Below, piece by piece: positions 1 to 11,900 of a stretch of DNA of 64,000 bases. Both the position numbers and the translations under genes were made by a program. The first letter of the stretch is position 1. Every line of letters begins with the position of its first letter. Under the pieces are notes generated by a model that was not told the origin of the DNA, did not search any database, and saw nothing but the letters and a program-made list of their open reading frames with translations. Source of the DNA: Strongylocentrotus purpuratus (taxonomy: Eukaryota; Echinodermata; Echinoidea; Camarodonta; Strongylocentrotidae); NCBI RefSeq assembly GCF_000002235.5, contig NW_022145544.1, positions 1,032,501 to 1,096,500 on the forward strand, in the 5' to 3' direction.

Positions 1-1040
1 CCTATGGACACATGACATGATTGCTCAGATCAAGATCGTCAACCTAAAAAAGTGATTCTTTAAATTGATTTATTATGACTTAGATACTGATTGAAATTTT
101 TTTTTATCAGACATGGCGTAGGGGTTTGCTTGTATGTTTTCCACGCGAATATTCTTTTTCGCCCAGATCTGTTTTTACTTACATTGTCGTCGTAATCGTT
201 TTATACACTTATAATGTATGGTTTGTGTACGTGTGATAATCACAAAAAAATCTTCGAATAGTTATTACTAATTGGTAATAGAAAGGTTCATTGTATAATA
301 AATCCTGCCTTCGACAAGTGCATAAGGCCCACCCCTTAAAATAAACGAGTATTTTGAAAATGGTCTCTATTGTCGTACTTGTGTTATTTACAATTCTTCC
401 CCAGCAGCACTGATGTTTGTACTAGGCAATGACATGATTTTCATCACTTTTACTTAGTGTCTTGGGACGTATAATTTATTTTGTTGGGATGTTTACCGTG
501 ATATACCATATATACAGTTGCATAATTCCTCATCTATCAGGCCATCACTTTTTTTAAAGGACTAAAAGAATTATGTTTTCTGCCAGACTAGTGCCAGACC
601 ATCAAAAACACACTTAGGCTGAATAAAAACGTGAAAACGAACTGTTGATATTGTGTTGGGAACAACATATTTCGCTGAAATTTGAAACCAATTCAATAAT
701 GCTTGAAGAGAAATAGACTTCAGAATTCAAAGGAATTATTTCAAATATACTTTGTCATGAAACATAAAGCCCAATACTTCATGATAATTGTAAATGAATT
801 ATAAATACAACCCACTAAGTTCATAAAATAACTGTCTCATAAAAGTCATATCATGTACATCAATCATGTATATTATGGCGTAATTACAGTTTTTGCAAGT
901 GTGCATGCATGGCAATTTTATTTATTTCTCGACCACTTGGGTTTTACAAATGTTGGAACAGCAAAAACAAACAAATCTTAACACAACGTAATCACTGTTC
1001 ACATATTTGATCAAAACAACTGACGTAAAAACAAATCGAA
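1..1040. other. AT-rich flank, no feature seen
   Basis: No long open frame, RNA gene or obvious repeat. If the minus-strand exon at 1046-1149 is real, this is its first intron. Confidence 0.3.
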
Positions 1041-1045
1041 CTTAC

Positions 1046-1149
1046 AAGTTGCAAATGACCTCCTTGTTTGGTTGAAGAAGTTGTCCATCCGCAAACGGAG
1101 TCAGTATTCCAGTAAAAATGACCAAGAAAATCACTGATTTCGCCATCAT
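1046..1149 (-). CDS. Candidate first exon of a secreted protein
   Basis: On the minus strand, tandem ATG codons at 1149 and 1146 open a 34-codon frame. It begins with a short basic segment (MMAK), a hydrophobic core (SVIFLVIFTGIL) and TPFADG|Q, which looks like a signal peptide and cleavage site, and continues to one cysteine. The frame is interrupted after two bases of the next codon by CTT|GTAAGT, a consensus splice donor at 1045. The rest of the gene would lie to the left; I see no clear second exon in 1-1040, so it would be outside the window. Family unknown. It could be a chance combination of a hydrophobic frame and a donor. Confidence 0.4.
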
Positions 1150-1950
1150 CGTCCTGTCCAGTCCCTTCGGACGGAAATCCACTGAAAGTCTGGCCTTAAT
1201 CATCACAAGTTCAGTCTAAAGCCCAAGGCTTGGGGTTTCCACTTGCTAGAAATGGGAAAGGCTTGAAAATGAAATAGGCCTTTCGAGGACAGCTCTTCTT
1301 AAATGTAGGTTAGTGTGAACAAGTTCGGTGTCACCAGCTCAACTGTCATTTCGATGGGATAAAACCCGCTTTCTTTTTATCACCAATTGTACGGTTATAA
1401 AATTTAGATGTGCACTCTATGCAGTGAATAGATTCGTGTTATTGTACTATTCCTGCCTGCATAGACTCAACAAAGAGAATTCAACGTACATAATTGCCTA
1501 AAGTCGCACGCCAATACACCACAAAAGCCACTGCTGGAAGTTGAGGCTTCGCGATCAAATAAAGTCCATTCACCACTTCGCAAAAATAGAACGCGCGCAA
1601 GAGAAATATGAATGAATGAACGACGTCGCTGCTCTGAAGCTAATTCATCTGCAGAATTAAGAGACGATGATAAATAAAACTGAATGAATATATACCAGCA
1701 ACTGCTCTTTACAGTGCATAAGCATGTATAATGAGATAAGATGAGAATGATATCTCCCCGAGCTGTGCGATTACCAGGAGAATTCTGAGATAATATGAAT
1801 GACTCAACATCGCTCATGCCATTTATGTCTATCTTCCCAGACAATAACAAAAGCCTTTCGTTCACAACAGTCTGATCTGAAAGATATAGAGATGTAGAGG
1901 GCGTCAGTCACAGGCAACAAACCACCATCATTGATCATTAGTGGGGTTGG

Positions 1951-2669
1951 GGTTGGGGGTGGGGGGGGGGGGGGGGGGGGGGGGTAGTGAGCATTAATTA
2001 TTTTTGGAGCCCTCGAAAATTTGAAAAATTGCACCCCCCGCCTTGAGCGCCAGTGGGGGGGGGGGGGGGGGGGGGGGGGGGAGGAGGCCATCTCCAAAAA
2101 AAGGTAATATTTACGTGTTTTTACACGTTTTTTTTCCGCCACTGCCGCAAGCATATATACAATTCAGAAGGAAATTGAAAACAACAAGAAAGAAAGGAAG
2201 TAAACATTAAGAAGAAGACAAAGGAGACGAAGAAAAGGAAGTTGAAGAGCCCCCCCCCCCCTTAGGGTACGCATATGCATATGCATGGGGTAGGGGCAGG
2301 GGGGTGTGGTGAGCACTAATTTTTTTTTTTTTGCTCCCGAAAATTTGAAAATCGCGCCGGCCGATAATTCGCTCATTGGGGGGGGGGGGGGGTTCCCATC
2401 TCTAAAAAAAGGTAATTTTTTCCCCTAGATCCGCCACTGCCGCAAGCATATACATAAATAAGAAGAAAACAACAAGAAAGAAAGGAAGTAAACATTTTTT
2501 TGGGGGGCCCTCGAAAATTTGAAAAATTGCACCCCCCCCCCCCCTTGTGCGCCGGGGGGGGGGGGCCATCTCCAAAAAAGTTAATTCCCCCCCCCCCCCT
2601 GGATCCGCCACTGCCGCAAGCATATACATAAATAAGAAGAAAACAACAAGAAAGAAAGGAAGTAAACAT
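1951..2669 (-). mobile_element. Nested G-run, hAT-like MITE remnants
   Basis: Three related modules, ending near 2155, 2450 and 2625. On the minus strand each begins with CAGTGGCGGA, a terminus common in hAT-like MITEs, followed by a GGTAAT/AATTACC segment, a long G or C run and TTTGAAAAATTGCACCCCC. Pure G runs cover 1961-1984 (24 G) and 2055-2081 (27 G). The stretch CAACAAGAAAGAAAGGAAGT repeats after each module (near 2185, 2475 and 2647), so the block also grew by segmental duplication. No transposase frame remains; short translated frames are repeat artefacts. Confidence 0.6.
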
Positions 2670-2676
2670 TAAGAAG

Positions 2677-2830
2677 AATAATAATAATATTTAATTTTTA
2701 TATAGCGCTTAATACAAAATGTCTCTAAGCGCTTTACAAAATACTATTACCCCGGTCATTTGCTTGCCCGCACTGACTGTGTGCACAATCTCCACTCCCT
2801 GGGGAGCATTCCAGCCGGGCGTTACTTGAC
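2677..2830 (-). mobile_element. SINE tail and core fragment (family B)
   Basis: Read on the minus strand: a core GGGAGTGGAGATTGTGCACA, GACCGGGGTAATAGTA, then GTAAAGCGCTTAGAGACATT and a terminal (ATT)n. The same parts recur at 16236-16342 (minus) and 37977-38113 (plus). The tail resembles that of LINE copies at 10425-10858 and 37690-37897. Confidence 0.7.
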
Positions 2831-2879
2831 AAAGGAAGACGAAGAAAAGGAAGTTGAAGAGGTCTCCCCCCCCCCCCCC

Positions 2880-3375
2880 ACTCAATGTTATTTAGGGTAC
2901 ACATATGCATGTTCCCTCTTTTAATAAAAACCTACCTAATTCCGGTGTGTAAAGTCAATACGGGCCGGATTTTTGTGTACTACAAGCCGGACTTTGGTGC
3001 GTGAAAAGTATCCCTTTACCGGACATTTTGGGAACACGCATGGTATCCCTCCGTTCATGGAGTGGGGGGGGGGGAAGAGGTATTGAACATGAAGAAAAAG
3101 TAGTGAGTTTAAACCGTAAAATGACAATGTGTACTTATGGAAATGTTTGTTCTTGTTGCAAATCATTAAACAAGGAGCGGAATCCAGACGGCTGTGGGTG
3201 GGGCAACCCACCCCCTCCCCCTCAATGTTATTTAGGGTACCTGTATGCATGTTCGCTCCCTTTGAATTAAGCACCCCTATATCTCCGGTGTGTATAAGTC
3301 AATACGGGCCGGACATTGTATGCGTAAAAAAATTTTGGAACACGAATGCGGGTCCCTCCGACTCCGTGAGTGGGA
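2880..3375 (+). repeat. Two copies of a repeat with GTTATTTAGGGTAC
   Basis: Copies at about 2884-3075 and 3229-3375 share GTTATTTAGGGTAC, TATGCATGTTC, CCGGTGTGTA, GTCAATACGGGCCGGA and a CCGGACATT-type segment, ending in a G-rich stretch after a TCCCTCCG motif. A third, diverged copy lies at 34370-34765. All are in the same orientation. No coding capacity; element class unknown. Confidence 0.65.
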
Positions 3376-3489
3376 GCAGGGGGCTTTGACCAATGGGTTG
3401 ATCAAATAGGACCCAAACATAGTTATTTTCTGCTAGCTTTACCTATGCTGGATACGCCACGGTATGTACATCACGTTGGCCTAAATAAA

Positions 3490-3545
3490 TGTTACCCCCG
3501 CCCCACCCCGCCCCCCCCCGCCCCCTCCCCCTCCCTCCCCACCCA
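3490..3545. repeat. C-rich low-complexity tract
   Basis: About 50 bases of nearly pure C with CCCCACCC and CCCCCTCC interruptions. Open frames over it (proline- or glycine-rich) are composition artefacts. The flanks 3380-3490 and 3550-4430 show no feature I can name. Confidence 0.7.
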
Positions 3546-4431
3546 AGTCTAGTCTGCGGTCCTCTTGAGATAGCCAACAGCTGGAGATAGCAGCCCACTG
3601 AGCTGGGCTCATGAATTATAACCAAGCGCCTGTAACTACAAGCCTAGGATTTTTCTTGCTGAGCCATTTACTAAAATAACCAACTATTTTCATCCACTCA
3701 CAACCAATGAAAAGTGCCAATTTAATACAAAATAAAATAATAGGAACTATATATAGTTGTTTTTCGTTTTTACATTTAAATAATAAAAACAAATGTAATA
3801 AAGGTACTTGAGATAATTTCAAAAAAGTTTGATAATATTTGATTGTTTCTAAATATTCAATGGGACGGGTTTGAAAAGTTCCATGTGCGATCAGTATTAA
3901 ATGTTAGATTGACAGTGCAGTAAATGCGCCAAGTAACTAATTTGTGAACTTGTTAACCGATATATTTAGTGAAGTAAAATTTTATTGAAACGGATGCCGA
4001 CACGTCAATGGATTTTCTATCACAACCATAACGGCGCGAGTAATATATTTCATTTGATCTCCACATAATATGGACTGAATTTATTATTCTAGGTAATGTA
4101 TATATTTTAGAGTGTAAAATGTTCTGTCAGTTACTGTTACATGATTTTCACCTGCACATAAAGATGAGAAATGTGATTGTGAACCCACGGTCAACTGTCG
4201 GCAGGCGCAGCTCAGGTCGGAACTGTTTCGTGTTTGTGCAGACGTGTTTACATGTCATTGATTGTGAGGGTTCTAAGAATAGTTGTGACCTGCGAGTGTA
4301 AATTTTTCGTAGACCTAATAAGAATTGTATTTATTAGTTCGGCCAGGGTCTTTTTTTTTACCTTTAAACATATTTCTTTGTTACTAATCCGTCATTTGTC
4401 ATTGTATCATCTTCAGAAGTCAATGTCGCTC

Positions 4432-4640
4432 GATTGGCTCGGTCTGTAAAGTAAATTTAAAAGTAAAATGTCTGCCTGTCGAACATGTCGAACCAAAGTC
4501 TGAATCTGATCTCGAGTTCGAATCCCACCCAGGTGGATGATTGAAGCCTGCGTTGTGGGTTAGCGTATCCCTCACCTTGTTTCATAGACGCAGACAATGT
4601 TAAGTGGAAAACACGGTGCTTGCGCTTGTTCACCACTGTG
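4432..4640 (+). mobile_element. tRNA-derived SINE, family C
   Basis: A diverged tRNA-like head (GATTGGCTCGG near 4432, B-box-like GAGTTCGAATCCC near 4512) is followed by GGTGGATGATTGAAGCCTGC and AGTGGAAAACAC. The same order occurs at 19096-19432. About 30 extra bases lie between the A- and B-box regions compared with that copy. It is a pseudo-tRNA head, not a functional tRNA gene. Confidence 0.75.
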
Positions 4641-4913
4641 ACCATTTGGAACCGTGACTCCTGCAACTGGCAAGGAAGGAGATGTAGGTCTACCCATAAT
4701 TAAACACACAATCAATTAAATCTTCCACAATTGTTCAAATAATGGTCGGGATTAAAAGTCGTTATCTTTCTTACCTGTTTCATTTCGATTTTCTTATCTT
4801 CTTTGGAGTATTTTTCTTAAAAACAAAGACATTAGTTTACACTTTCTCACAGGTTTCAGGACAGAACGCAGCACGTTACTGTCTGTATACAATTACAAGG
4901 GCATAGTCTACCG

Positions 4914-5071
4914 ACAGTAGGCCGGGGTGCGAGGGTGCGTGCATGAAGGTAGCAACTGTAATCATCATCATCATCAATTCATAATGTGAATTCCTTGCAT
5001 GAATTCAATGAGTATATCTCAGATTACAGTCGCTAACTTCACACGCACACGCACACACTCCGGCCTACTGT
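4914..5071. mobile_element. MITE with 50 bp inverted arms
   Basis: ACAGTAGGCCGG at 4914 and CCGGCCTACTGT at 5071 form the ends of two arms of about 50 bases (4914-4962 and 5022-5071). The arms share AGTAGGCCGG, TGCG-rich middles and a CTGTAATC inner end, around a 59-base centre with ATC repeats. No coding capacity. It lies about 690 bases upstream of the DYM start, possibly in its promoter region. Superfamily not determined. Confidence 0.75.
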
Positions 5072-5544
5072 TGATATGCATTAGCAACGCCAGCTCATTG
5101 TTGTGATGGATCACCAGCCAATTTATGTTACAGATTTCTCTACAAGTCTTAATTAGACTTAAAGCCAAGTTCATTAAAAAAAATAATAATGATCAGTATG
5201 CAGTCTACAATCATTTTTCCAATAAAGCTGGACTGGACCTCTCTTGTAACAATGGGATGGATAGACCTAAACGTAGTTTGTTTTGAAAAAAAATTGGAAC
5301 TTCAACTACTGTACATTTGTAGATGAGTTATGTGTCCAGGGATAGTTGTCTTTTAGGGTACGTGTCATCTCATCCTAAACGGTCTATTTCATTGTAAAAG
5401 CCCCATGCAAGGGAATCATTATCTTGTATGTTTATTCACTGTCTTTAGTACTTTGGGCTGCAACTGTTTCCCTGTCTAGTACTACTAGTCAGAAAGAAAG
5501 AAAAATTATAGTTTCTTATATTTCAAATTTTGCTATCTTTACAG
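5072..5544. other. Upstream flank of DYM, promoter not resolved
   Basis: AT-rich sequence between the MITE and the DYM leader. No TATA box or strong motif can be defended; TATA-less promoters are common for housekeeping genes. Confidence 0.3.
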
Positions 5545-5756
5545 TTGGTTGGAACTTTACAAATGACTTGCTCCACTTCTGAATTTCTTGACCATCATGG
5601 CCTTCAGTGACAAACTCAACAGCAAGAACTTGTTTTGATGTGAATGCCCTGACCAGAACCAGAACCAGAGAGATTTTCTAGCATCAAGAAAGAATACTTT
5701 ACAGTAGGGAAGACCATCTGATTCTTGGGTCATTCTTGGGTCATCTTGGGTTCACA
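5545..5756 (+). promoter_or_regulatory. Probable DYM 5' UTR segment with small upstream ORFs
   Basis: An acceptor-like TATCTTTACAG ends at 5544, so a 5' UTR exon could begin at 5545; alternatively transcription starts nearby. If transcribed, the leader contains a 15-codon uORF (5563-5610) and a 13-codon uORF (5597-5638) whose start context CATCATGGCC is better than that of the main start, plus short ATG-TGA units. No TATA box is evident. No transcript evidence is available here. Confidence 0.4.
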
Positions 5757-5949
5757 ATGGGTGGCACCGGGAGTAGCCTGAGTGAGCTGGGAGAGAATGA
5801 GTTTCTTCGGAGATTCGTCGGGAAGGAATCTATTGACGATACAGATCCTTTTTGGGAGCAGCTCCTGTCCTTTTCGTTCAACATCCCACACAGTAGTGCC
5901 GATGCTAGGCTGATAGAGGAATCATCACAGAATCTCTGCAAGACATTAG
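5757..5949 (+). CDS. DYM: DYM coding exon 1
   Basis: Encodes residues 1-64 plus one base. Starts [16 protein letters not shown]; Gly2 and Ser6 fit N-myristoylation. [12 protein letters not shown] matches the human N-terminus closely. Donor is G|GTAAGT at 5950. The start context ACAATGG has no purine at -3 if counted strictly from C, but G at +4 is present. Confidence 0.95.
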
Positions 5950-8900
5950 GTAAGTTCTTGATTGTTACAGTTAGAGATCAATATTTGTATTATGATACCT
6001 GTAAAATATGGTCTTGCAGCATCATTGTGATGATTTTGGGAGGGGGATTAAAAGTACCCGGTATGCAGTGACAGATTTATTACCCTTAAGGCTTGTGACT
6101 TGTGGAAGTTGTTGTTTTCCTGGTAGGTGTTTTTTTCTCCAGAAATCCTCCATAATAGACCCGTTCACGGTTATCACATGTCCCAAATGACCCCGAATAG
6201 CCACAGATCTTCAAAACATGAAGAGGTCCTACATGTACTTTGTACATTTTGAAATATGTACTCCTACAGCGATGGAGGTGTTTCCCCTTTTCAAAGAATA
6301 ATTCCAACCGTTTATCATGGAGTACACTGCTTGTGCATAAATTAATAATGATTACATAACTTTCATGAGCACATATCAAGTACTTTGTCTCTGTGTATTT
6401 CACAATTTGGTCTGCAATGACCTTTATCTGCTCATGCTCACACTGCAACCGTGAACTGGCTTATTGGTATTAGCACAAGAGGTGTTTCTGTACACTCACG
6501 AGAACCCTGGTCTCACTTATGTTTCTTTACAGCTCATAGTAACCTCCATTCAGGTAACCTGTGTGCATTGGTTCGTGTGTTCAACAAAAGAGCCATGCAG
6601 CTCAAAGTCTCAGCACAAAATGAAGAGTGAGTACCATCGAAATCCTCAAATTTTTATTTAAAAGTGTCTACCGGTAGTGTAAAACTTGTTCTGTATTTTC
6701 AAATTATACATGTAGGAAGACTTTTCACCAAAACGATGATTTAGTCTTCTTTATTTTTACTCTCAAAGTAATTTCCATCCTTTTTTTAAAAACCTCTTTG
6801 TCTCTTCTAATGAAAAAAGAACAAATGTAATTAATCACATTCAAGTAATAAAAAGTGATGAAAAGTAATTTGATAACAAATTGTTGCAAAATCATAGAAG
6901 GCATATTTTCCTACAGAATTTTTAGATTTATTCTGTTACAAGTACTTACAGTACATACCTCCATTTTCCCCCTCCAAATTTACTCATATTTTGTTTCTTG
7001 TCATTATTCCTATCAGCTTTAGGAGGGCTGTATTGGACAAGGAAGGGTAAAAATTTGCCTGTGCAGTGCATATCAAACAGCATATTGTGTTCTTGAATGC
7101 AGTGTTATCAATCTTATAGGGGCATGCACATATAACAGATTCAAATATATCCATTTATAAGGTCATGTGCAATTCTATAAAAACATGAATATTGCAACTT
7201 TTGTGTTAAGACACATGAATGATACAATATTTATATTACACAGATTATACATGATTGAACAAATTCACAAAATATTTACAATAATACAAGTTTGTTTGTA
7301 CTCTGTTAATATAATTTTCTTTAGAATTTTTTTAATCTTGCAAATTATTCCTCTGAGACATTAAGTTGTTTTCTCTTAACAAGGTTTTTCAGATTATCTA
7401 TGGGATCTCTTGTAAATTCTAGAACCATAACAAATGAATTAATTTTTTGGATTTATTTGATTAAACAGACACCTTTAGATATATATTGTATATTTAGCAA
7501 ACAAAGAATAATCATATTTCATTAGCAATGTCATATCCAGTAACTAGTACTTTTTCATTACATATCAATGTAAAAACATTAACACTGTCACTATAGATAC
7601 AAAATCAAATGGGCCCAAGTTTAAAATAGTTTCGGATAGAACAATGGATTTTTAAAAAAAATACACTACCAAAGTTTATATCACTTTAATACTGAACCAT
7701 TAAACTTTAAACACTTTGGTAGTCCTATTATTTTGTTTATGCAGAAAAATGTAAAATATTTCTATGGTTTGTTTGTACTATCATCAAATATTTACATGTT
7801 GTACCCTTTTTAGTGCTCTTTTCCTTGGTCTTGGTGCACTCTACTTTCTCATTTTATTTTTTGGATTCAAATTTCTGTTGCCTCTTCTCTAAACTTGTCC
7901 TCATGTGTAAAATATGTTAAAGGTAAAGACCAGTTATGGTCATAAGATTGCATTGTGAAAGAAACGTTGTGGAATCGATCAGAAAAGGTTGATCATCTAG
8001 CATCTGCAAGGTTCTGGAATCATCAAAATGATAAGAAATTTGGCCCATTCTTCGTAAAGTTACAAGCACTATACACAGAAAGATGTATATGGGACTACCC
8101 TATATCTCTCACAGACCATGAGAGAAACAAATTTACCAAATATATGAATTAGTAGGCGGTTTCCCGGCAAACTTTTTACCATCATGTATTAGTCAAAACA
8201 TATTCTTTCACATGATTGGTAATGAGAGCTTCCATTTCATTTTTTGAAATTGGGGCGTTTCCAATACTGGTCTTTACCTTTAATGACTGGACACACTTCT
8301 GAATTTGACACTTACCTTGCATTATGAATACGGTACCCTAAAGACAGTCTGGATTGAAATGTCTGTGCATGTACATGTATCTTGCTCTTGGAACAGGGAA
8401 ACAAATATTTATAAAATTTTGGGGTCTAATTTTCAAGCTTGCTTGCATGAAAATAACACTCTAAAAATTTGTTTTGCGTTGAACTCTTTGCAATATTGGG
8501 GGGCTCTTTCATGACTTTCGGGGAGTAATTTTCCCTGAGCTCCCGTGTATTTTTTCCCTGTCATGGAATCGTTTGGAATGAATTGTGTTTTTTATTTTAT
8601 CAATATATGTCAAGATCAACATTGGATATGGGACCTGATATGAGTGTCTTTAAGATCTGTTTGCTAGTCATTTTCAATACTATATATTAAATACCCGATT
8701 AAAGAAGCAACATTTGAGCTCTGAACTATTGCATTTGTCTTTCAGCCATGTCTTCACGTGGCAGACCTACAACGCCCTGTTCATCATCCGACGGAGCATG
8801 AAGTACTTCCTGGAGATGCTGTCGGAGGGGCGTATCCTCCAGCAGCTGTCGGTCCTGGTGAGAACCAAACCCTCCTCTACCGTGCTTAATGTGGAAGATG

Positions 8901-11900
8901 TGATGGAGAATGGGGATGCAGACGGAGACGAGTCGCTCTTGGAGAGGTTCATCCAGACTCTCATACAACTCCTCATTGAAGTCCCTGTGCTGTAAGTGAA
9001 CTCATCCTATTTATAGGGATTGGTTATCTTTGTCTCAGATTCTGAAAAAAAAATCCTGGATTTAGCTCATGCTGCAATGATAATTATAAACCTTAAAGTC
9101 ATTCAGGAACCCCATGAATTTTACAACCCAATTGCCTGTCTGATTATCAAGATATTTAGTGTATGATTGGAAATCAAAATTTCAAAAACCGTTTTCCTAA
9201 TGGTTTTTGTAACACTTCAGTCTATTGGGGAAAATGAGTATGGTATAACCGGTCACTCAAAGATTGTCACTTTTTTGAGGCACTTCATGTTCATTTTGAA
9301 GCGCCATTCTTTTTGGGCTTCAATATTACACCATATCACAGACACTGATTACACATAGGGCCATGCATCTCAGATTTAACATTGTTAAACGATGCCTTTA
9401 ACTTATATGGTTACTGATAGACATTCTATTTCAGTTTCATTTTCATGAGCTTCAAAACATGTCTTTTGATTGTAGTGTATGGTTTATAGATTATAGTGTA
9501 GATGTAAAGTGTATTGAAAGTAAAACTGGTTTTGAATAATGTGTAGGACAGTGGGAGGGAATGTAAGACTTGATGTTCGTCTGTAGTGCACAATGTAGCA
9601 GTCTCAAATCCAATGAGCCTGTTTGTTGAAAAAGGGATTGGTAGTACTTGAGAAATTAAGGATTTATAGTTCATTGAAACTGAAATCCACGGATGAGAGG
9701 ACTGTTGATACAGGAAGTTTGTTTTCTTTGTTACTATGTAATGTTTCTAGTCATACAAATGTATTTGTCTTGCTGTAACATTAATTAGATGCTCATTGGT
9801 TTTAATGTGGGGTGCTACTGACATATCACTTGCTCTATCATATTTAACAGTCTTTAAAAGTTGTATCTCCATGTATAAGATTATGTTGTTATCATCATTT
9901 ATCAGATTGGAATAGGAATTAGTGATCCTTTTGATTAAATTGCAGGAATTTCACATATGTGATTCACCTGGAGACGATAAACACCCTCCTGGTTCTGCTA
10001 TCAGTCCAGATGTACATTCCAAGGATATCACACAAGAGCCTCATAACAGAGTACATCATGCATGGAAAATGGTGAGTATGTTATCGTTCATTTGGTGCCA
10101 GAAAGGTGTTAACTCTATGTTGATGTAGAGTGAATTGACGTCCTTCTGGCTCCAAACAGAAGATATAATCCATATTTCAAGGTCGCACCGGATCAATATC
10201 GTTGTGTGGCTGGTAGAAGCCAGGGTAATTGCGTAAGCAGCTGGTATTGCTGGGTAAACACGTTGTGCGAAGTGTGGCAGTGCACTGCAGCATTAAGCAA
10301 AAGTTGCTCGCATAAAACTGCCTGTAATTTCAGAAATATGTGCTTATTCTATACAAAGCTATCTGTTTGCACTTTATTAGAAGTTGATAAAGAAAAGAAT
10401 TCAGTCATGTTTGAAAAAAAATTAAAACATGTTAGTATTCAAAATTAAACATGGTTATGCTCCATCATATTTAAACGACCTTCTCAAACCTATTGTTCCA
10501 TCACGTTCATTACGGTCAACTACACATGCTAATTTCCAATACGCCCCTGGTCCCCGAACAAATACCCGTTACGGAGATCGTACTTTTGCCATTGCAGCCC
10601 CTAAATTATGGAACAGTTTACCTATTATTATTCGTCAATCCCCATCTGTAGAGTCTTTTAAGGCAAGTTTGAAGTATTTTTTGTTTACCGGAAATAGTAA
10701 TTTATAGGGCAGTTTAATTATCTGTAATGTTATTATTAGAATTATGTATTATTATTGCTGTATGTTTATTTTACGTTGTACCTAATTACTTGTATGTTAA
10801 GCGCTTAGAAACATTGTATTAAGCGCTTTATAAATGCAATTTATTATTATTATTATTATAAACAATCAAAACCTTAGCTGCAAGTGACCAGAAATTTGCT
10901 CTATGGCATGCCTGCATGTTGCCTTCGCCCGCCACACAACGATATGTGAAAAGCACTACTCAAGATAGATATTCATAGCAGATTTCATGATTACTGAGTG
11001 TTCAAAATATATAGCTCTCATGCTCATTTTGTAGTAACCTTTGTTGAAAGACAATGACTTTAGTATAGTTATTACATTGAACAATTTTCATCGATAGAGT
11101 GGGGACACTTTGTACTTGTATTGAGTTGAGTGGTAATGACCGAAAGACCTCACAATCGCTACTATCTGATAATGCCAATTGGCTTACTACTGTGTCTCTT
11201 TCTGCAGCTCCAGTGATGCCCATGTTCTGGTTAAGATTCTCCTGGACCAGTTCATCAAGAGAGAAGACTGTCCAGCCGAGCTTCTGAGAGACTCCCCAAA
11301 GCCAGCCAGCTTTCTCTACGGTATCTCTGCAGCAATAGCAGGTAGGCTCAATTGATATTCTGTGGTAACCCAGTTATGGTCAGACTCATGCCTAGTCGCA
11401 AAGTGTTTTGAAAATATGACCTGGCATTTGTACCCAAGGTAGTTCTCTTGTAAACTGCAGCCAAAAGGTTTCCTTTTTGGGGTATCTCTATGGCTCGGTA
11501 CTTATTGTATTTAAAATAATTAAGAGCTAAGCAAAGTTCTTGTACAGAATGTGAGTATGCACATAATGGCTACATTGTCCTATGAGAGCCAAAAAAACAT
11601 TAATTTGTTTCTTCCCATAGCGTAAGTGTCCAATATAAGCATACCTGCTGTATCAGAAATCTCATTTATCTTTTTTTTTTTTTATTAAAAAAAAGGGGGG
11701 AAATAAATCCTAAGGGTAGGAACATCTGGTTCCTTTGATAGGACTCTTTAGAAAAAAAAGGTGAACTAAAAATACTTTCACCCTTTGTTGTTTGTGTGAT
11801 CATGTAATGATTAACAAACCCATAAAGACTTAAGCAGTGTAGTATGAGTGTACACACTGGTATGTGGATTTCCTATGTTAATTAATCTACATTTGCCACA

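Noticed and set aside
1467..1865. 132-codon minus-strand frame
   Set aside because: No family resemblance; residue mix and lack of splice or promoter signals give no support, though its upstream position relative to the candidate exon at 1046-1149 means it could be 5' UTR or promoter.
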